10,818 nucleotides of DNA from positions 1 through 10,818 of the forward strand of contig CAMWIF010000053.1 of assembly GCA_947174225.1 (NCBI GenBank), read 5' to 3'. Shown here piece after piece: positions 1 through 7,539 of the stretch (positions are counted from its first letter, which is position 1; each line of letters begins with the position of its first letter). The position numbers and the translations under genes were made by a program. Source of the DNA: an uncultured Porphyromonadaceae bacterium (GTDB lineage Bacteria; Bacteroidota; Bacteroidia; Bacteroidales; Muribaculaceae). Below the pieces are notes generated by a model. The model was not told the DNA's origin. It ran no database searches and was given only the letters and a program-made list of their open reading frames with translations.

Positions 1-11
1 TTGTTATAGTA

Positions 12-61
12 TATAGCAATAGATATAAGTTAACATGCTATACACTGCGTCGGCTGACGCA
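12..61. promoter_or_regulatory. clpP upstream region with two inverted repeats
   Basis: The 96 bases before clpP are AT-rich and contain no gene that I can see. Two inverted repeats stand out. TATAGCA at 12-18 is mirrored by TGCTATA at 36-42 with a 17-base spacer. TGCGTC at 46-51 and GACGCA at 56-61 form a perfect 6-bp stem with a GGCT loop. The second could be the end of a terminator for the gene upstream (trigger factor, tig, is the usual neighbour, but it is not in the window) or a hairpin in the clpP leader. No T-tract follows it, so a terminator is not proven. I find no clear TAnnTTTG promoter box here. Function is inferred only. Confidence 0.35.
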
Positions 62-96
62 TAAAAATCAAATTGCCAATAAAATAAAGGTATAAA

Positions 97-816
97 ATGC
101 AAAACGACTTCAGAAACTACGCTGTCAACCATCTTGGAATCAACTCCAACACACTTGACAGCTACACCAGATTTATCGACAAGAAGGCAGGAAATGTAAG
201 TATGGCTATGCCTTCCGCCGACTATATGAACCCCTATATCCTGGAGGAGCGTCAGCTCAACGTTACCCAGATGGACGTGTTCTCACGCTTGATGATGGAC
301 CGTATTATCTTTCTTGGTACCCAGGTGAGCGACACAAGTGCCAACATCATCCAGGCACAGTTGCTTTATCTTGACTCTATCGATCCTGAGAAGGACATTT
401 CCATCTACATCAACTCTCCCGGCGGATCAGTATATGCCGGTCTTGGCATCTACGACACCATGCAGTACGTGTCAAGCGACGTGTCTACCATCTGCACAGG
501 TATGGCTGCCTCTATGGCTGCGGTGCTTCTTGTGGCAGGGCAGCACGGAAAGCGTTTCGCGCTACCACATTCAAGAGTGATGATCCATCAGCCTATGGGC
601 GGCATACAGGGTCAGGCATCGGATATAGAAATCACAGCCAGAGAGATCCTGAAACTCAAGGAGGAGCTTTACCGTATCATCTCCGACCATTCCGGTCAGC
701 CGTTTGAGAAGGTAGAGGCAGATTCCGACCGCGACTATTGGATGATTGCCAAGGAGGCACTTGAGTATGGCATGATTGATAAGATCCTGGTAAACCATAA
801 GAAAGAGAATAACTGA
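97..816 (+). CDS. clpP: ATP-dependent Clp protease proteolytic subunit ClpP
   Basis: Serine peptidase of family S14. It forms the barrel-shaped proteolytic chamber that degrades proteins unfolded by ClpX in the cytoplasm. The catalytic triad aligns with E. coli ClpP: Ser139 in GMAASM, His164 in SRVMIHQP, and Asp213 in DSDRD. The signature YINSPGG lies at residues 104-110. At 239 residues it is longer than most ClpP proteins. By alignment, about 42 residues precede the position of the E. coli mature N-terminus, where ERQLNVTQMDVFSRL replaces the canonical serine-arginine-rich stretch. The start at 97 is preceded by a weak AAAGG and an A-rich stretch. Later ATGs at 202, 208 and 226 would shorten the extension, so the exact start is uncertain. 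The stop codon overlaps the clpX start by one base (TGATG), which suggests translational coupling. The family call is secure. Confidence 0.97.
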   Translation: MQNDFRNYAVNHLGINSNTLDSYTRFIDKKAGNVSMAMPSADYMNPYILEERQLNVTQMDVFSRLMMDRIIFLGTQVSDTSANIIQAQLLYLDSIDPEKDISIYINSPGGSVYAGLGIYDTMQYVSSDVSTICTGMAASMAAVLLVAGQHGKRFALPHSRVMIHQPMGGIQGQASDIEITAREILKLKEELYRIISDHSGQPFEKVEADSDRDYWMIAKEALEYGMIDKILVNHKKENN

Positions 817-2063
817 TGGCTACGAAGAGAAGCGGACTGATGTGTTCGATGTGTGGGGCTACGGATAGCGCTGCCAATCCGGTGGTCACCGTGCTTGACG
901 GACTTAACCTATGCACCGACTGCATCAAGTTTATCGACGAGGCTCGTGACGCCCAGCTCAAGGCCAAGGATCGTAAGACCAAAAGAGCCGATGAGGCAGC
1001 CTCTATTCCCAAGCCGAAGGATATTAAGGCATTCCTTGACCAGTATATCGTGGGTCAGGAGGAGGCTAAGAAATATCTCTCTGTAGCTGTCTACAATCAT
1101 TACAAGCGAATCAACCAGCAGACTTCGGGCGATGATGTGGATATTGAGAAATCAAATATCATTCTTGTCGGACCGACAGGTACCGGAAAGACACTTCTTG
1201 CAAAGACCATAGCAAGACTTCTCGACGTGCCGTTTGCGATAGTTGACGCCACAGTGCTGACTGAGGCGGGCTATGTGGGTGAGGATATTGAATCGTTGCT
1301 TACACGTCTTCTTCAGGCTTGCGATTATGATGTGGAGCGTGCGGAGAAGGGTATTGTCTTCATCGACGAGATTGATAAGATTGCGCGTAAGAGTGATAAT
1401 CCCTCCATCACTCGCGACGTCAGCGGCGAGGGAGTGCAGCAGGGTCTGCTGAAATTGCTTGAAGGCTCGACAGTGCTTGTGCCCCCTAATGGAGGGCGTA
1501 AGCATCCTGAGCAGAAGATGATTGCAGTGGACACAAAGAATATCCTCTTCATATGCGGAGGCGCATTTGACGGTATAGAACGTAAGATTGCCTCGCGCCT
1601 TAACACGCATGTGGTGGGCTACGGCCATGATGAGGGCAACCGTAAGAAGCAACGCGAGAACCTGATGCGTTACGTTATGCCTCAGGATCTCAAGAGCTTC
1701 GGACTTATCCCTGAGATAATCGGACGTCTGCCGATCCTCACCAGTCTTGAACCGCTCGACAAGACGGCATTGCGTAAGATTCTTACCGAACCGAAGAATG
1801 CCATCACACGCCAGTATAAGAAACTCTTCCTTCTGGACGGTGTGGAGCTTGACTTCAGCGACGATGCGCTTGACCTGATTGTGGATAAGGCAGTGGAGTA
1901 TAAGTTGGGAGCACGTGGTCTGCGTTCGATTGTAGAGACAATTATGGTCGATGCGATGTATGAGGTGCCTTCAAATCCGGTGAAGAAATTCACTGTAGAT
2001 GCAAAATATGTGCAGGATAAGCTTGAGAAAGCCCATTTCGAAAAGACAAAAATATCGGAATAG
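816..2063 (+). CDS. clpX: ATP-dependent Clp protease ATP-binding subunit ClpX
   Basis: AAA+ unfoldase that recognises substrates, unfolds them with ATP and feeds them into ClpP. The N-terminal zinc-binding domain has four cysteines at 10, 13, 33 and 36 (C-x2-C...C-x2-C). The AAA+ core shows Walker A GPTGTGKT (119-126), the GYVG pore loop (152-155), Walker B VFIDEIDK (181-188), the RKH pore loop (228-230) and a sensor-2 motif GARGLR (365-370). The length of 415 residues is normal for ClpX. The loop that carries IGF in E. coli ClpX and docks on ClpP reads VGYG here (267-270). The start codon shares its A with the clpP stop, so both are probably translated from one mRNA. Two hairpins follow the stop codon. 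The assignment is secure. Confidence 0.98.
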   Translation: MATKRSGLMCSMCGATDSAANPVVTVLDGLNLCTDCIKFIDEARDAQLKAKDRKTKRADEAASIPKPKDIKAFLDQYIVGQEEAKKYLSVAVYNHYKRINQQTSGDDVDIEKSNIILVGPTGTGKTLLAKTIARLLDVPFAIVDATVLTEAGYVGEDIESLLTRLLQACDYDVERAEKGIVFIDEIDKIARKSDNPSITRDVSGEGVQQGLLKLLEGSTVLVPPNGGRKHPEQKMIAVDTKNILFICGGAFDGIERKIASRLNTHVVGYGHDEGNRKKQRENLMRYVMPQDLKSFGLIPEIIGRLPILTSLEPLDKTALRKILTEPKNAITRQYKKLFLLDGVELDFSDDALDLIVDKAVEYKLGARGLRSIVETIMVDAMYEVPSNPVKKFTVDAKYVQDKLEKAHFEKTKISE

Positions 2064-2065
2064 AA

Positions 2066-2085
2066 GTTAAGCTTTATGCTTTAAC
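2066..2085 (+). repeat. small hairpin just after clpX
   Basis: GTTAAGC (2066-2072), a TTTAT loop and GCTTTAAC (2078-2085) form a 7-bp stem with one bulged T, starting three bases after the clpX stop. It lies directly before the larger terminator-like hairpin. It may protect the 3' end of the clpPX transcript or assist termination. This is inferred from base pairing only. Confidence 0.4.
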
Positions 2086-2099
2086 CGGAAAATTGTAAT

Positions 2100-2148
2100 A
2101 TATATGGAAACCCTGTGAGATGACAAGCCTTGCAGGGTTTCCTTATAT
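2100..2148 (+). terminator. terminator-like hairpin after clpX
   Basis: GGAAACCCTG (2106-2115) pairs perfectly with CAGGGTTTCC (2133-2142). The stem extends inward by four weaker pairs to a loop of about 9 bases. It extends outward by five A-T pairs (2100-2104 with 2144-2148) after one T-T mismatch. This is the strongest hairpin I found in the window. The 3' side is followed by AT-rich sequence (TTATATTA) rather than a pure T-tract, so termination efficiency is uncertain. It lies about 40 bases past the clpX stop and separates clpPX from recQ, which appears to have its own promoter. Confidence 0.7.
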
Positions 2149-2264
2149 TAATATCGCTATACATCTGTAAGTTATAGTTGAAATTAGCTCAAAAATATGC
2201 TATAGTCTCATTGCCGGCTCATTTTTTTGCCATTGCGATGATGAAAGATTTTTATATCTGTTTA

Positions 2265-2295
2265 TGTGATTATTCAAGAAATTTTTTTAACTTTG
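2265..2295 (+). promoter_or_regulatory. candidate Bacteroidota-type promoter for recQ
   Basis: TAACTTTG at 2288-2295 matches the Bacteroidota -7 consensus TAnnTTTG. Nineteen bases upstream is TGTG (2265-2268), a partial match to the -33 TTTG element at the expected spacing. The spacer is AT-rich. Transcription would start just downstream, near the first leader hairpin (2302), leaving a leader of about 80 bases before the recQ ATG. The -7 box is a good match and the -33 box is weak. The terminator-like hairpin upstream supports a new transcript starting here. Confidence 0.5.
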
Positions 2296-2301
2296 TATTA
2301 A

Positions 2302-2340
2302 GGAATCATCAGTTTTTCTGTGATTCCCCACTAACCGGGG
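2302..2340 (+). promoter_or_regulatory. recQ leader with two overlapping hairpins
   Basis: GGAATCA (2302-2308) pairs with TGATTCC (2321-2327). After a bulged T, CAG (2310-2312) pairs with CTG (2318-2320), closing a TTTTT loop. A second possible stem, CCCC (2326-2329) with GGGG (2337-2340), uses bases 2326-2327 that also belong to the first hairpin, so the two cannot form fully at once. The remaining leader to the recQ ATG at 2387 is unstructured to my eye and has no Shine-Dalgarno sequence. The arrangement could be a regulatory switch or only a stabilising 5' hairpin. I do not recognise a known riboswitch family. Confidence 0.4.
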
Positions 2341-2386
2341 GTGCGGCTCCCTGTTACTAATCCATAATCTCTGAACCTCACACACC

Positions 2387-4567
2387 ATGGCAGACATCCA
2401 GGCGATTCATGAAGCGTTGAAATTCAATTTCGGCTTCGACAAATTCAAAGGCAACCAGCAGGAAATCATCAACAGTCTACTTGACGGGGAGGATGTTTTT
2501 GTGCTTATGCCCACAGGCGGAGGTAAGTCACTCTGCTATCAGCTTCCGGCTTTGATGTCGGAGGGGACAGCAATCGTCATATCTCCGCTTATTGCCCTTA
2601 TGAAGAACCAGGTTGACGCCATGCGTAACTATGGTGAAGACGATGGCATTGCCCATTTTCTCAATTCGTCGCTCAACAAGGCGATGATTGACCGTGTGAA
2701 GCATGACATCATGACGGGGCGCACGAAACTGCTTTATGTGGCTCCCGAGTCGTTTACCAAGGAGGAGAATATGGCATTTATGCGCCAGATGAAAATTTCC
2801 TTCTATGCGGTGGACGAAGCCCATTGCATTTCGGAATGGGGCCATGATTTTCGTCCCGAATACAGAAGGATACGCACTATAATCAATGAGGTAGGACCAC
2901 GTCCGCTCATCGCCTTGACTGCCACTGCCACTCCCAAGGTGCAGCACGACATACAGAAGAATTTAGGTATGCTTGATGCGCGGGTGTATAAGAGCAGCTT
3001 CAATAGGTCGAACCTTTTCTATGAGGTGCGTCCGAAGACAAAAGATATTGACCGTGAGATAATCCGCTTCATAAAAAACAATGAAGGGAAGTCGGGCATA
3101 ATCTATTGTCTAAGCAGGAAGAGAGTGGAAGAGCTTGCGGAGACACTTCGATTGAACGATATACGTGCGTTGGCGTATCATGCCGGTATGGATTCAGCCA
3201 CACGCTCAGACAACCAGGATGCGTTTCTACACGAAAAGGTAGACGTGATTGTGGCTACGATAGCGTTTGGCATGGGAATAGACAAGCCTGATGTGAGGTA
3301 TGTGATTCATTATGATATACCGAAGAGTCTGGAGGGCTATTACCAGGAGACAGGACGTGCCGGCAGGGATGGCGGAGAGGGGAGATGCATAACATTCTAT
3401 ACCAACAAAGACCTTCAGAAACTTGACAAACTGATGCAAAGCAAGACGGCAGCCGAGCAAGAGATCGGACGCCATCTGCTTGCCGAGACCGCCAGTTATG
3501 CGGAGTCGTCAGTGTGTAGAAGGAAAATTCTCTTACATTATTTCGGTGAGCAATATGACGCCGATAATTGCGGCAATTGCGACAATTGTATAAATCCAAA
3601 GAAACAAGTGGAAGCAAAAGATGAACTTTGCGCCGTCATAGAGACGGTGATAGCACTCAAAGAAAAGTTTAATCCTGACTATCTGGTGAATGTGATGATC
3701 GGTCGCGCCACTGATGAGGTGCGCTCTTATCATCATGATGAAATTGAGGAATTCGGCTGCCTTCAGGGTACCGATGAGAAAACGCTTGGCACCATAATCC
3801 GACAAGCCACCATAGGGGGCTATCTTGAGAAGGATGTGGAGAACTATGGCATTATACGCCTTACTCCTAAAGGTAAGAAATTCCTTAAGAAACCAACTTC
3901 CTTCAAGATTGTGGAAGACAATGATTTCTCCGATATGGAGATGGAGCCACAGTTTAAGGGAGGTCCTTCGTGTGCAGCCGATCCGGTGCTTTATTCCATG
4001 CTGAAAGATCTTCGGAAGAAGATAGCCAAGAAGAGCGATCTTCCTCCCTATGTAATTTTCCAGGATCCGAGCCTTGAGGCGATGGCTACCACATATCCCA
4101 TCACGATTGAGGAGCTTGCCAATATTCCCGGAGTGGGTGCGGGCAAGGCAAAGAGATACGGCAAGGATTTTGTGGATTTGATCAAACTCCATGTGGATGA
4201 GAATGAGATTGAGCGTCCGGAAGACATAAGAGTCAGATCTGTCGCTAATAAGAGCAAGCTGAAGATTTCCATAATCCACAGTATCGACCGCAAGATCGAC
4301 CTTGAGGAGCTTGCAGAAAGCAAGGGGCTTGAGTTTAATGAGCTGATTGATGAGCTTGAAGCCATAGTTGAGGCAGGCACCAAGATCAACATAGACTATT
4401 TCCTTAATGAGATTATGGACGAAGACCACGAACTCGACATCATAGATTTCTTCAAGGAAAGTCAGGAAGACGATCTTGAAGGAGCTATTCAGGAGCTTGG
4501 CGACGAGTTTACGGAAGAGGAGATTCGTCTTGTAAGGGTGAAGTTCATCTCTGAAATGGGCAATTAA
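2387..4567 (+). CDS. recQ: ATP-dependent DNA helicase RecQ
   Basis: Superfamily 2 3'-to-5' DNA helicase acting in recombination repair and stalled-fork processing. Visible motifs are Walker A PTGGGKS (42-48), the DEAH box (143-146), motif III TATAT (178-182) and the motif VI arginine finger QETGRAGRDG (320-329). The RecQ zinc-binding site follows with cysteines 377, 395, 398 and 401, then a winged-helix RQC region (about 410-510) and an HRDC domain (about 530-602) containing the helix-hairpin-helix-like IPGVGAGKAKRYG. At 726 residues it is about 115 longer than E. coli RecQ. The extra C-terminus (about 610-726) is rich in Glu and Asp and looks helical, resembling the helix-turn-helix tail found in many Bacteroidota RecQ proteins. 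The ATG at 2387 gives the expected N-terminus. A large antisense open frame inside the gene is a coding shadow. A separate promoter candidate lies upstream. Confidence 0.96.
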   Translation: MADIQAIHEALKFNFGFDKFKGNQQEIINSLLDGEDVFVLMPTGGGKSLCYQLPALMSEGTAIVISPLIALMKNQVDAMRNYGEDDGIAHFLNSSLNKAMIDRVKHDIMTGRTKLLYVAPESFTKEENMAFMRQMKISFYAVDEAHCISEWGHDFRPEYRRIRTIINEVGPRPLIALTATATPKVQHDIQKNLGMLDARVYKSSFNRSNLFYEVRPKTKDIDREIIRFIKNNEGKSGIIYCLSRKRVEELAETLRLNDIRALAYHAGMDSATRSDNQDAFLHEKVDVIVATIAFGMGIDKPDVRYVIHYDIPKSLEGYYQETGRAGRDGGEGRCITFYTNKDLQKLDKLMQSKTAAEQEIGRHLLAETASYAESSVCRRKILLHYFGEQYDADNCGNCDNCINPKKQVEAKDELCAVIETVIALKEKFNPDYLVNVMIGRATDEVRSYHHDEIEEFGCLQGTDEKTLGTIIRQATIGGYLEKDVENYGIIRLTPKGKKFLKKPTSFKIVEDNDFSDMEMEPQFKGGPSCAADPVLYSMLKDLRKKIAKKSDLPPYVIFQDPSLEAMATTYPITIEELANIPGVGAGKAKRYGKDFVDLIKLHVDENEIERPEDIRVRSVANKSKLKISIIHSIDRKIDLEELAESKGLEFNELIDELEAIVEAGTKINIDYFLNEIMDEDHELDIIDFFKESQEDDLEGAIQELGDEFTEEEIRLVRVKFISEMGN

Positions 4568-4687
4568 GATAATTTTCTGACTTCACTTTCGTTTACAATG
4601 ATAGGTGGCAGGCGTAAAAGCGAAGCAAAATGTGCGGTAACGCTTGCAAACTGTTAAAAATTGTAAAAATTAACCTCACAATTAAAG

Positions 4688-6607
4688 ATGAATAATAAAT
4701 TCCTTGTCGGTGCCGGTCTGTCGGTTTTTGCTTTGGCAATGACAGCAAAAGATCCGGTCATAATGACTGTGAATGGTGTCGATGTCCCGAGGTCGGAATT
4801 CGAATATCTGTATCATAAGAACAGCCAGCAGCAACTGTCGCCTCAGCCTTTGAAGGAATATGCGGAGATGTTTAAAGTGTATAAGCTGAAAGTGGCGGAT
4901 GCCAAGGCTTCCGGCATAGACACAACCTCTGCGTTCCGTAAGGAGATGGCACAGTACCGACGGGAATTGGCACAGCCTTACCTTACTGATTCATTATTTC
5001 TCAACCGACTTGTAGAGGAGGCTGCCGAGCGCAGTAAAGAGGAGGTTGAGACGAGCCATATTATGCTGAGCAAAACACGGTCGGAAGCTGAAAACCGTAA
5101 GTTGAAGGCTCGTATGGACAGTATAAGGGGAGCTATACTTGACGGTGCTGATTTTGGGGAAATGGCAAAACGTTACTCTTCAGACAGGGGTTCCTCGTCA
5201 AGAGGGGGCTATTTAGGCTATATCGTTGCCAACCGTTTCCCTTACGCATTTGAAGAAGCGGCTTACGCCACTCCTGAAGGTGTGGTGTCGGAAGTAGTTG
5301 AGAGTCCTATGGGTTATCATCTGATCAAGACAGGAAAGCGCAGACCTTCCAAAGGCAAGGTGCATGTTTCCCATATTATGAAGATGGCTCAGCGTAACGC
5401 CACACCGGAGAGCAAGGCACGGGCAAAGGCTTCTATCGACAGCATATATGCGATAGTAAAGGCTGATCCCGCTCATTTCGCCGACATTGCCAAATCCGAG
5501 TCAGACGATCGCGGCAGCGCTATGAAAGGTGGTGAGTTGCCGTGGTTCGGACCGGGGGAGATGGTGCCGGAGTTTGAGACAATGGCGTTTTCTCTTGCCG
5601 ACGGTGAGATAAGCCAACCTATAGAGAGCCAGTATGGCTGGCATATAATAATGCGCCACGGTCATAAAGGTGCTCCCACGGCAGATGAGTTGCGTCCCGA
5701 GTTGCTCAACCGCTTCTCTTCGCCGCAAGACGGCCGTTGGGTTGTGATACGCGACCATAATAAGGAGCGTCTTGCTGCCAAACATAATGCGAAGATAAAC
5801 CAGACCACGCTTGCTTCTCTCAAGCAGGTTGCCGGCAATGGCATTGATTCTACATTTACAGCAAAATGCAGCGGTATAGCCAATCTTCCACTCCTTGAGA
5901 TAGGGAAGAAGAATGTGCCGGTGAGCGAATATCTAACGAGCATTTCCGGCTTCAATGAGTCGGACGGCGATGCAGCTGTAGCTGCCATTGACAACACGGT
6001 AGAGTCGTTCTTTGCAAACCAGCTTAATAAAGAGGAGCAAGACTGGCTCTATGCCAATAATGCCGATTACAGGAATCTTCTCAACGAATATCACGATGGC
6101 AGTCTGCTATACGAGGTAAGCGTGCAGAAGGTTTGGGATAAGGCTGCTAAGGACAAGGAGGGTTTGGAAAGTTATTTCCAGGCGCATAAGGACAATTATA
6201 GTTGGACATCGCCCCACGCCAAGGGAATACTTGTGCAGACCGTCAACGATTCAGTAGCCGAAGAGATTCGTCGCAGAATGGATACTTTGCCTGGTGATTC
6301 AATCCTTCCCAAAATACGTAAGGAGTTCAAGGGCAAGGCGGCTGTGGAGCGTGTGCTTGTGGAACAAGGTGCAAATCCGATGGTTGACAATATCCTGTTT
6401 GGTGGTCCTGAAGTGACTCCCTCTTCAAACTATACAGTCTATTTCATGTATAATCCGAGAGTATTGAATGCTCCGGAGGAGGTAAATGATGTGAGGGGAG
6501 CTGTGACCGGTGACTATCAGACAGAGCTTGAGACGCTCTGGATAGATGAGCTGAAATCGAAATATCCGGTTAAGGTAAATGAGAAAGAGCTCAAAAAGAT
6601 AAAATGA
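4688..6607 (+). CDS. secreted double-parvulin peptidyl-prolyl isomerase, PpiD/SurA-like
   Basis: Probable periplasmic foldase that isomerises Xaa-Pro bonds and chaperones exported proteins. Residues 1-20 form a signal peptide (Lys4, then a hydrophobic core, ending in AMTA). A SurA-type N-terminal helical region (about 22-115) is followed by parvulin domain 1 (about 120-215; SHIML at 123-127, GYHLIK at 209-214) and parvulin domain 2 (about 225-325; SHIM at 228-231, GEMVPEF at 290-296, GWHII at 317-321). Domain 2 keeps the full signature. Domain 1 keeps both histidines but has RFPYAFE in place of MVPEF. The C-terminal 300 residues are not standard parvulin, although AKGILVQT (511-518) preceded by a YFQAHKDNY stretch looks like the start of a third, degenerate unit. 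The length of 639 residues is close to that of E. coli PpiD. The 120 bases upstream hold no convincing terminator or TAnnTTTG box. The 3' end overlaps the next gene by 4 bases (ATGA). Confidence 0.88.
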   Translation: MNNKFLVGAGLSVFALAMTAKDPVIMTVNGVDVPRSEFEYLYHKNSQQQLSPQPLKEYAEMFKVYKLKVADAKASGIDTTSAFRKEMAQYRRELAQPYLTDSLFLNRLVEEAAERSKEEVETSHIMLSKTRSEAENRKLKARMDSIRGAILDGADFGEMAKRYSSDRGSSSRGGYLGYIVANRFPYAFEEAAYATPEGVVSEVVESPMGYHLIKTGKRRPSKGKVHVSHIMKMAQRNATPESKARAKASIDSIYAIVKADPAHFADIAKSESDDRGSAMKGGELPWFGPGEMVPEFETMAFSLADGEISQPIESQYGWHIIMRHGHKGAPTADELRPELLNRFSSPQDGRWVVIRDHNKERLAAKHNAKINQTTLASLKQVAGNGIDSTFTAKCSGIANLPLLEIGKKNVPVSEYLTSISGFNESDGDAAVAAIDNTVESFFANQLNKEEQDWLYANNADYRNLLNEYHDGSLLYEVSVQKVWDKAAKDKEGLESYFQAHKDNYSWTSPHAKGILVQTVNDSVAEEIRRRMDTLPGDSILPKIRKEFKGKAAVERVLVEQGANPMVDNILFGGPEVTPSSNYTVYFMYNPRVLNAPEEVNDVRGAVTGDYQTELETLWIDELKSKYPVKVNEKELKKIK

Positions 6608-7539
6608 GAATCGGGGCACGTTTTGTCGTTTCCTTGTGGGCGTTAGCCATATTATCCGGTTTGCAGGGATGTAGAAGAGCCGAGGAGGTTCCGATGCAAG
6701 ACGATGTGCTCCTGATGATGGGCGATTCGGCTCTGACCATGCAAGAGGTGGTGAGTCGGATTCCGATTGGCCTTTCGGCTCCCGACAGTGCGGCTATTTT
6801 CCGGAAGATTGTCTCCGGTTGGATCGAGGGGATGGTGCTCACCGATATGGCGAAGGCCAAGCTCCCCGATTTTGATGAGATAGAACGTAAGGTGGCTGAC
6901 TACCGCAACCGGCTCATAGTGATGTCTTATCTTGCTATGATGAGAAGCAGCTCCAACCATAAGGTCAGTGAAGACAGCGTGCGCAAGTTTTATGAAACAC
7001 ATTGTAAGGATATGCTTGCAGAGCGTCCTTTGGTGAAAGGACTTCTGATGAAGGTGCCGGCTTCAGTGAGTGGATTAAACGAGATAAGGCGTTGTGTATT
7101 CACAGCCAACGGTGAGGCGCTTGACGAGCTTGAAAGCAAATGGGCCACGGATGCTTTGCAATATGATTATTTTGAGCATACGTGGGTTGACTGGCAGACG
7201 ATTGCCGAACAGATACCCTACCGGTTTTTTGATCCGGATGCGTTTGTGATGTCGACAAAAAACTTTGAGACATCCAGTGGAGGGTCGGTTTATCTGCTGC
7301 ACATATCGGAATACCTTCCGAGCGGGAGCGAACTTCCCTTCGAGTTTGCCGCCCCAAGGATAACGGCGATACTGGAGAAGGCCAAGATGTCGAAATACGA
7401 ACAGGACCTTGTGGCATCGCTGGTAAAGAAAGCCCTTGCCGACGACAAACTTGTTGCAGTGGGCTATGATCCGGTGACATGCCGGCTCATAGATAGAGGG
7501 GAAGAACGAGAAAAAAAGAATCATAGAGATGAAAAATAA
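6604..7539 (+). CDS. lipoprotein of the SurA/PpiC-like family without an active parvulin signature
   Basis: The N-terminus (residues 1-23) is a lipoprotein signal: Arg2 and Arg6, a hydrophobic core, then lipobox LQGC with the lipidated Cys23. The protein is therefore expected to be anchored in the outer or inner membrane, facing the periplasm. Residues 35-120 resemble the SurA N-terminal chaperone region (GDSALTMQEV, then helices). KFYETHCKDM (128-137) followed by PLVKGLLMKVP (142-152) resembles the lead-in to a parvulin domain, but the active-site histidine, the GG turn and the MVPEF motif are all missing. YLLHISEYLP (230-239) may be the last strand. Isomerase activity is therefore unlikely, and a chaperone or targeting role is an inference. 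It starts inside the end of the upstream gene (4-base overlap) and its last 11 bases overlap the next gene. Tight packing between two isomerase genes supports a shared job in envelope protein folding. No gene symbol is justified. Confidence 0.75.
   Translation: MRIGARFVVSLWALAILSGLQGCRRAEEVPMQDDVLLMMGDSALTMQEVVSRIPIGLSAPDSAAIFRKIVSGWIEGMVLTDMAKAKLPDFDEIERKVADYRNRLIVMSYLAMMRSSSNHKVSEDSVRKFYETHCKDMLAERPLVKGLLMKVPASVSGLNEIRRCVFTANGEALDELESKWATDALQYDYFEHTWVDWQTIAEQIPYRFFDPDAFVMSTKNFETSSGGSVYLLHISEYLPSGSELPFEFAAPRITAILEKAKMSKYEQDLVASLVKKALADDKLVAVGYDPVTCRLIDRGEEREKKNHRDEK

Noticed and set aside
1..29. A sigma70-like pair, TTGTTA (1-6) and TATAAG (24-29) with a 17-base spacer
   Set aside because: Bacteroidota primary promoters use a different consensus, and AT-rich DNA gives such matches by chance.
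2178..2360. A 60-codon + strand frame in the clpX-recQ gap
   Set aside because: It covers the promoter candidate and leader hairpins, is AT-rich with low-complexity Phe runs, and has no plausible ribosome-binding context.
3533..4429. A 298-codon open frame on the minus strand
   Set aside because: It lies wholly inside recQ, has no recognisable domain and is best explained as a shadow of the recQ reading frame.
4568..4687. Possible terminator or promoter between recQ and the first isomerase gene
   Set aside because: The only pairing seen is a weak AAGCG/CGCTT stem (4618-4622 with 4641-4645) with an 18-base loop, and no good TAnnTTTG box is present.
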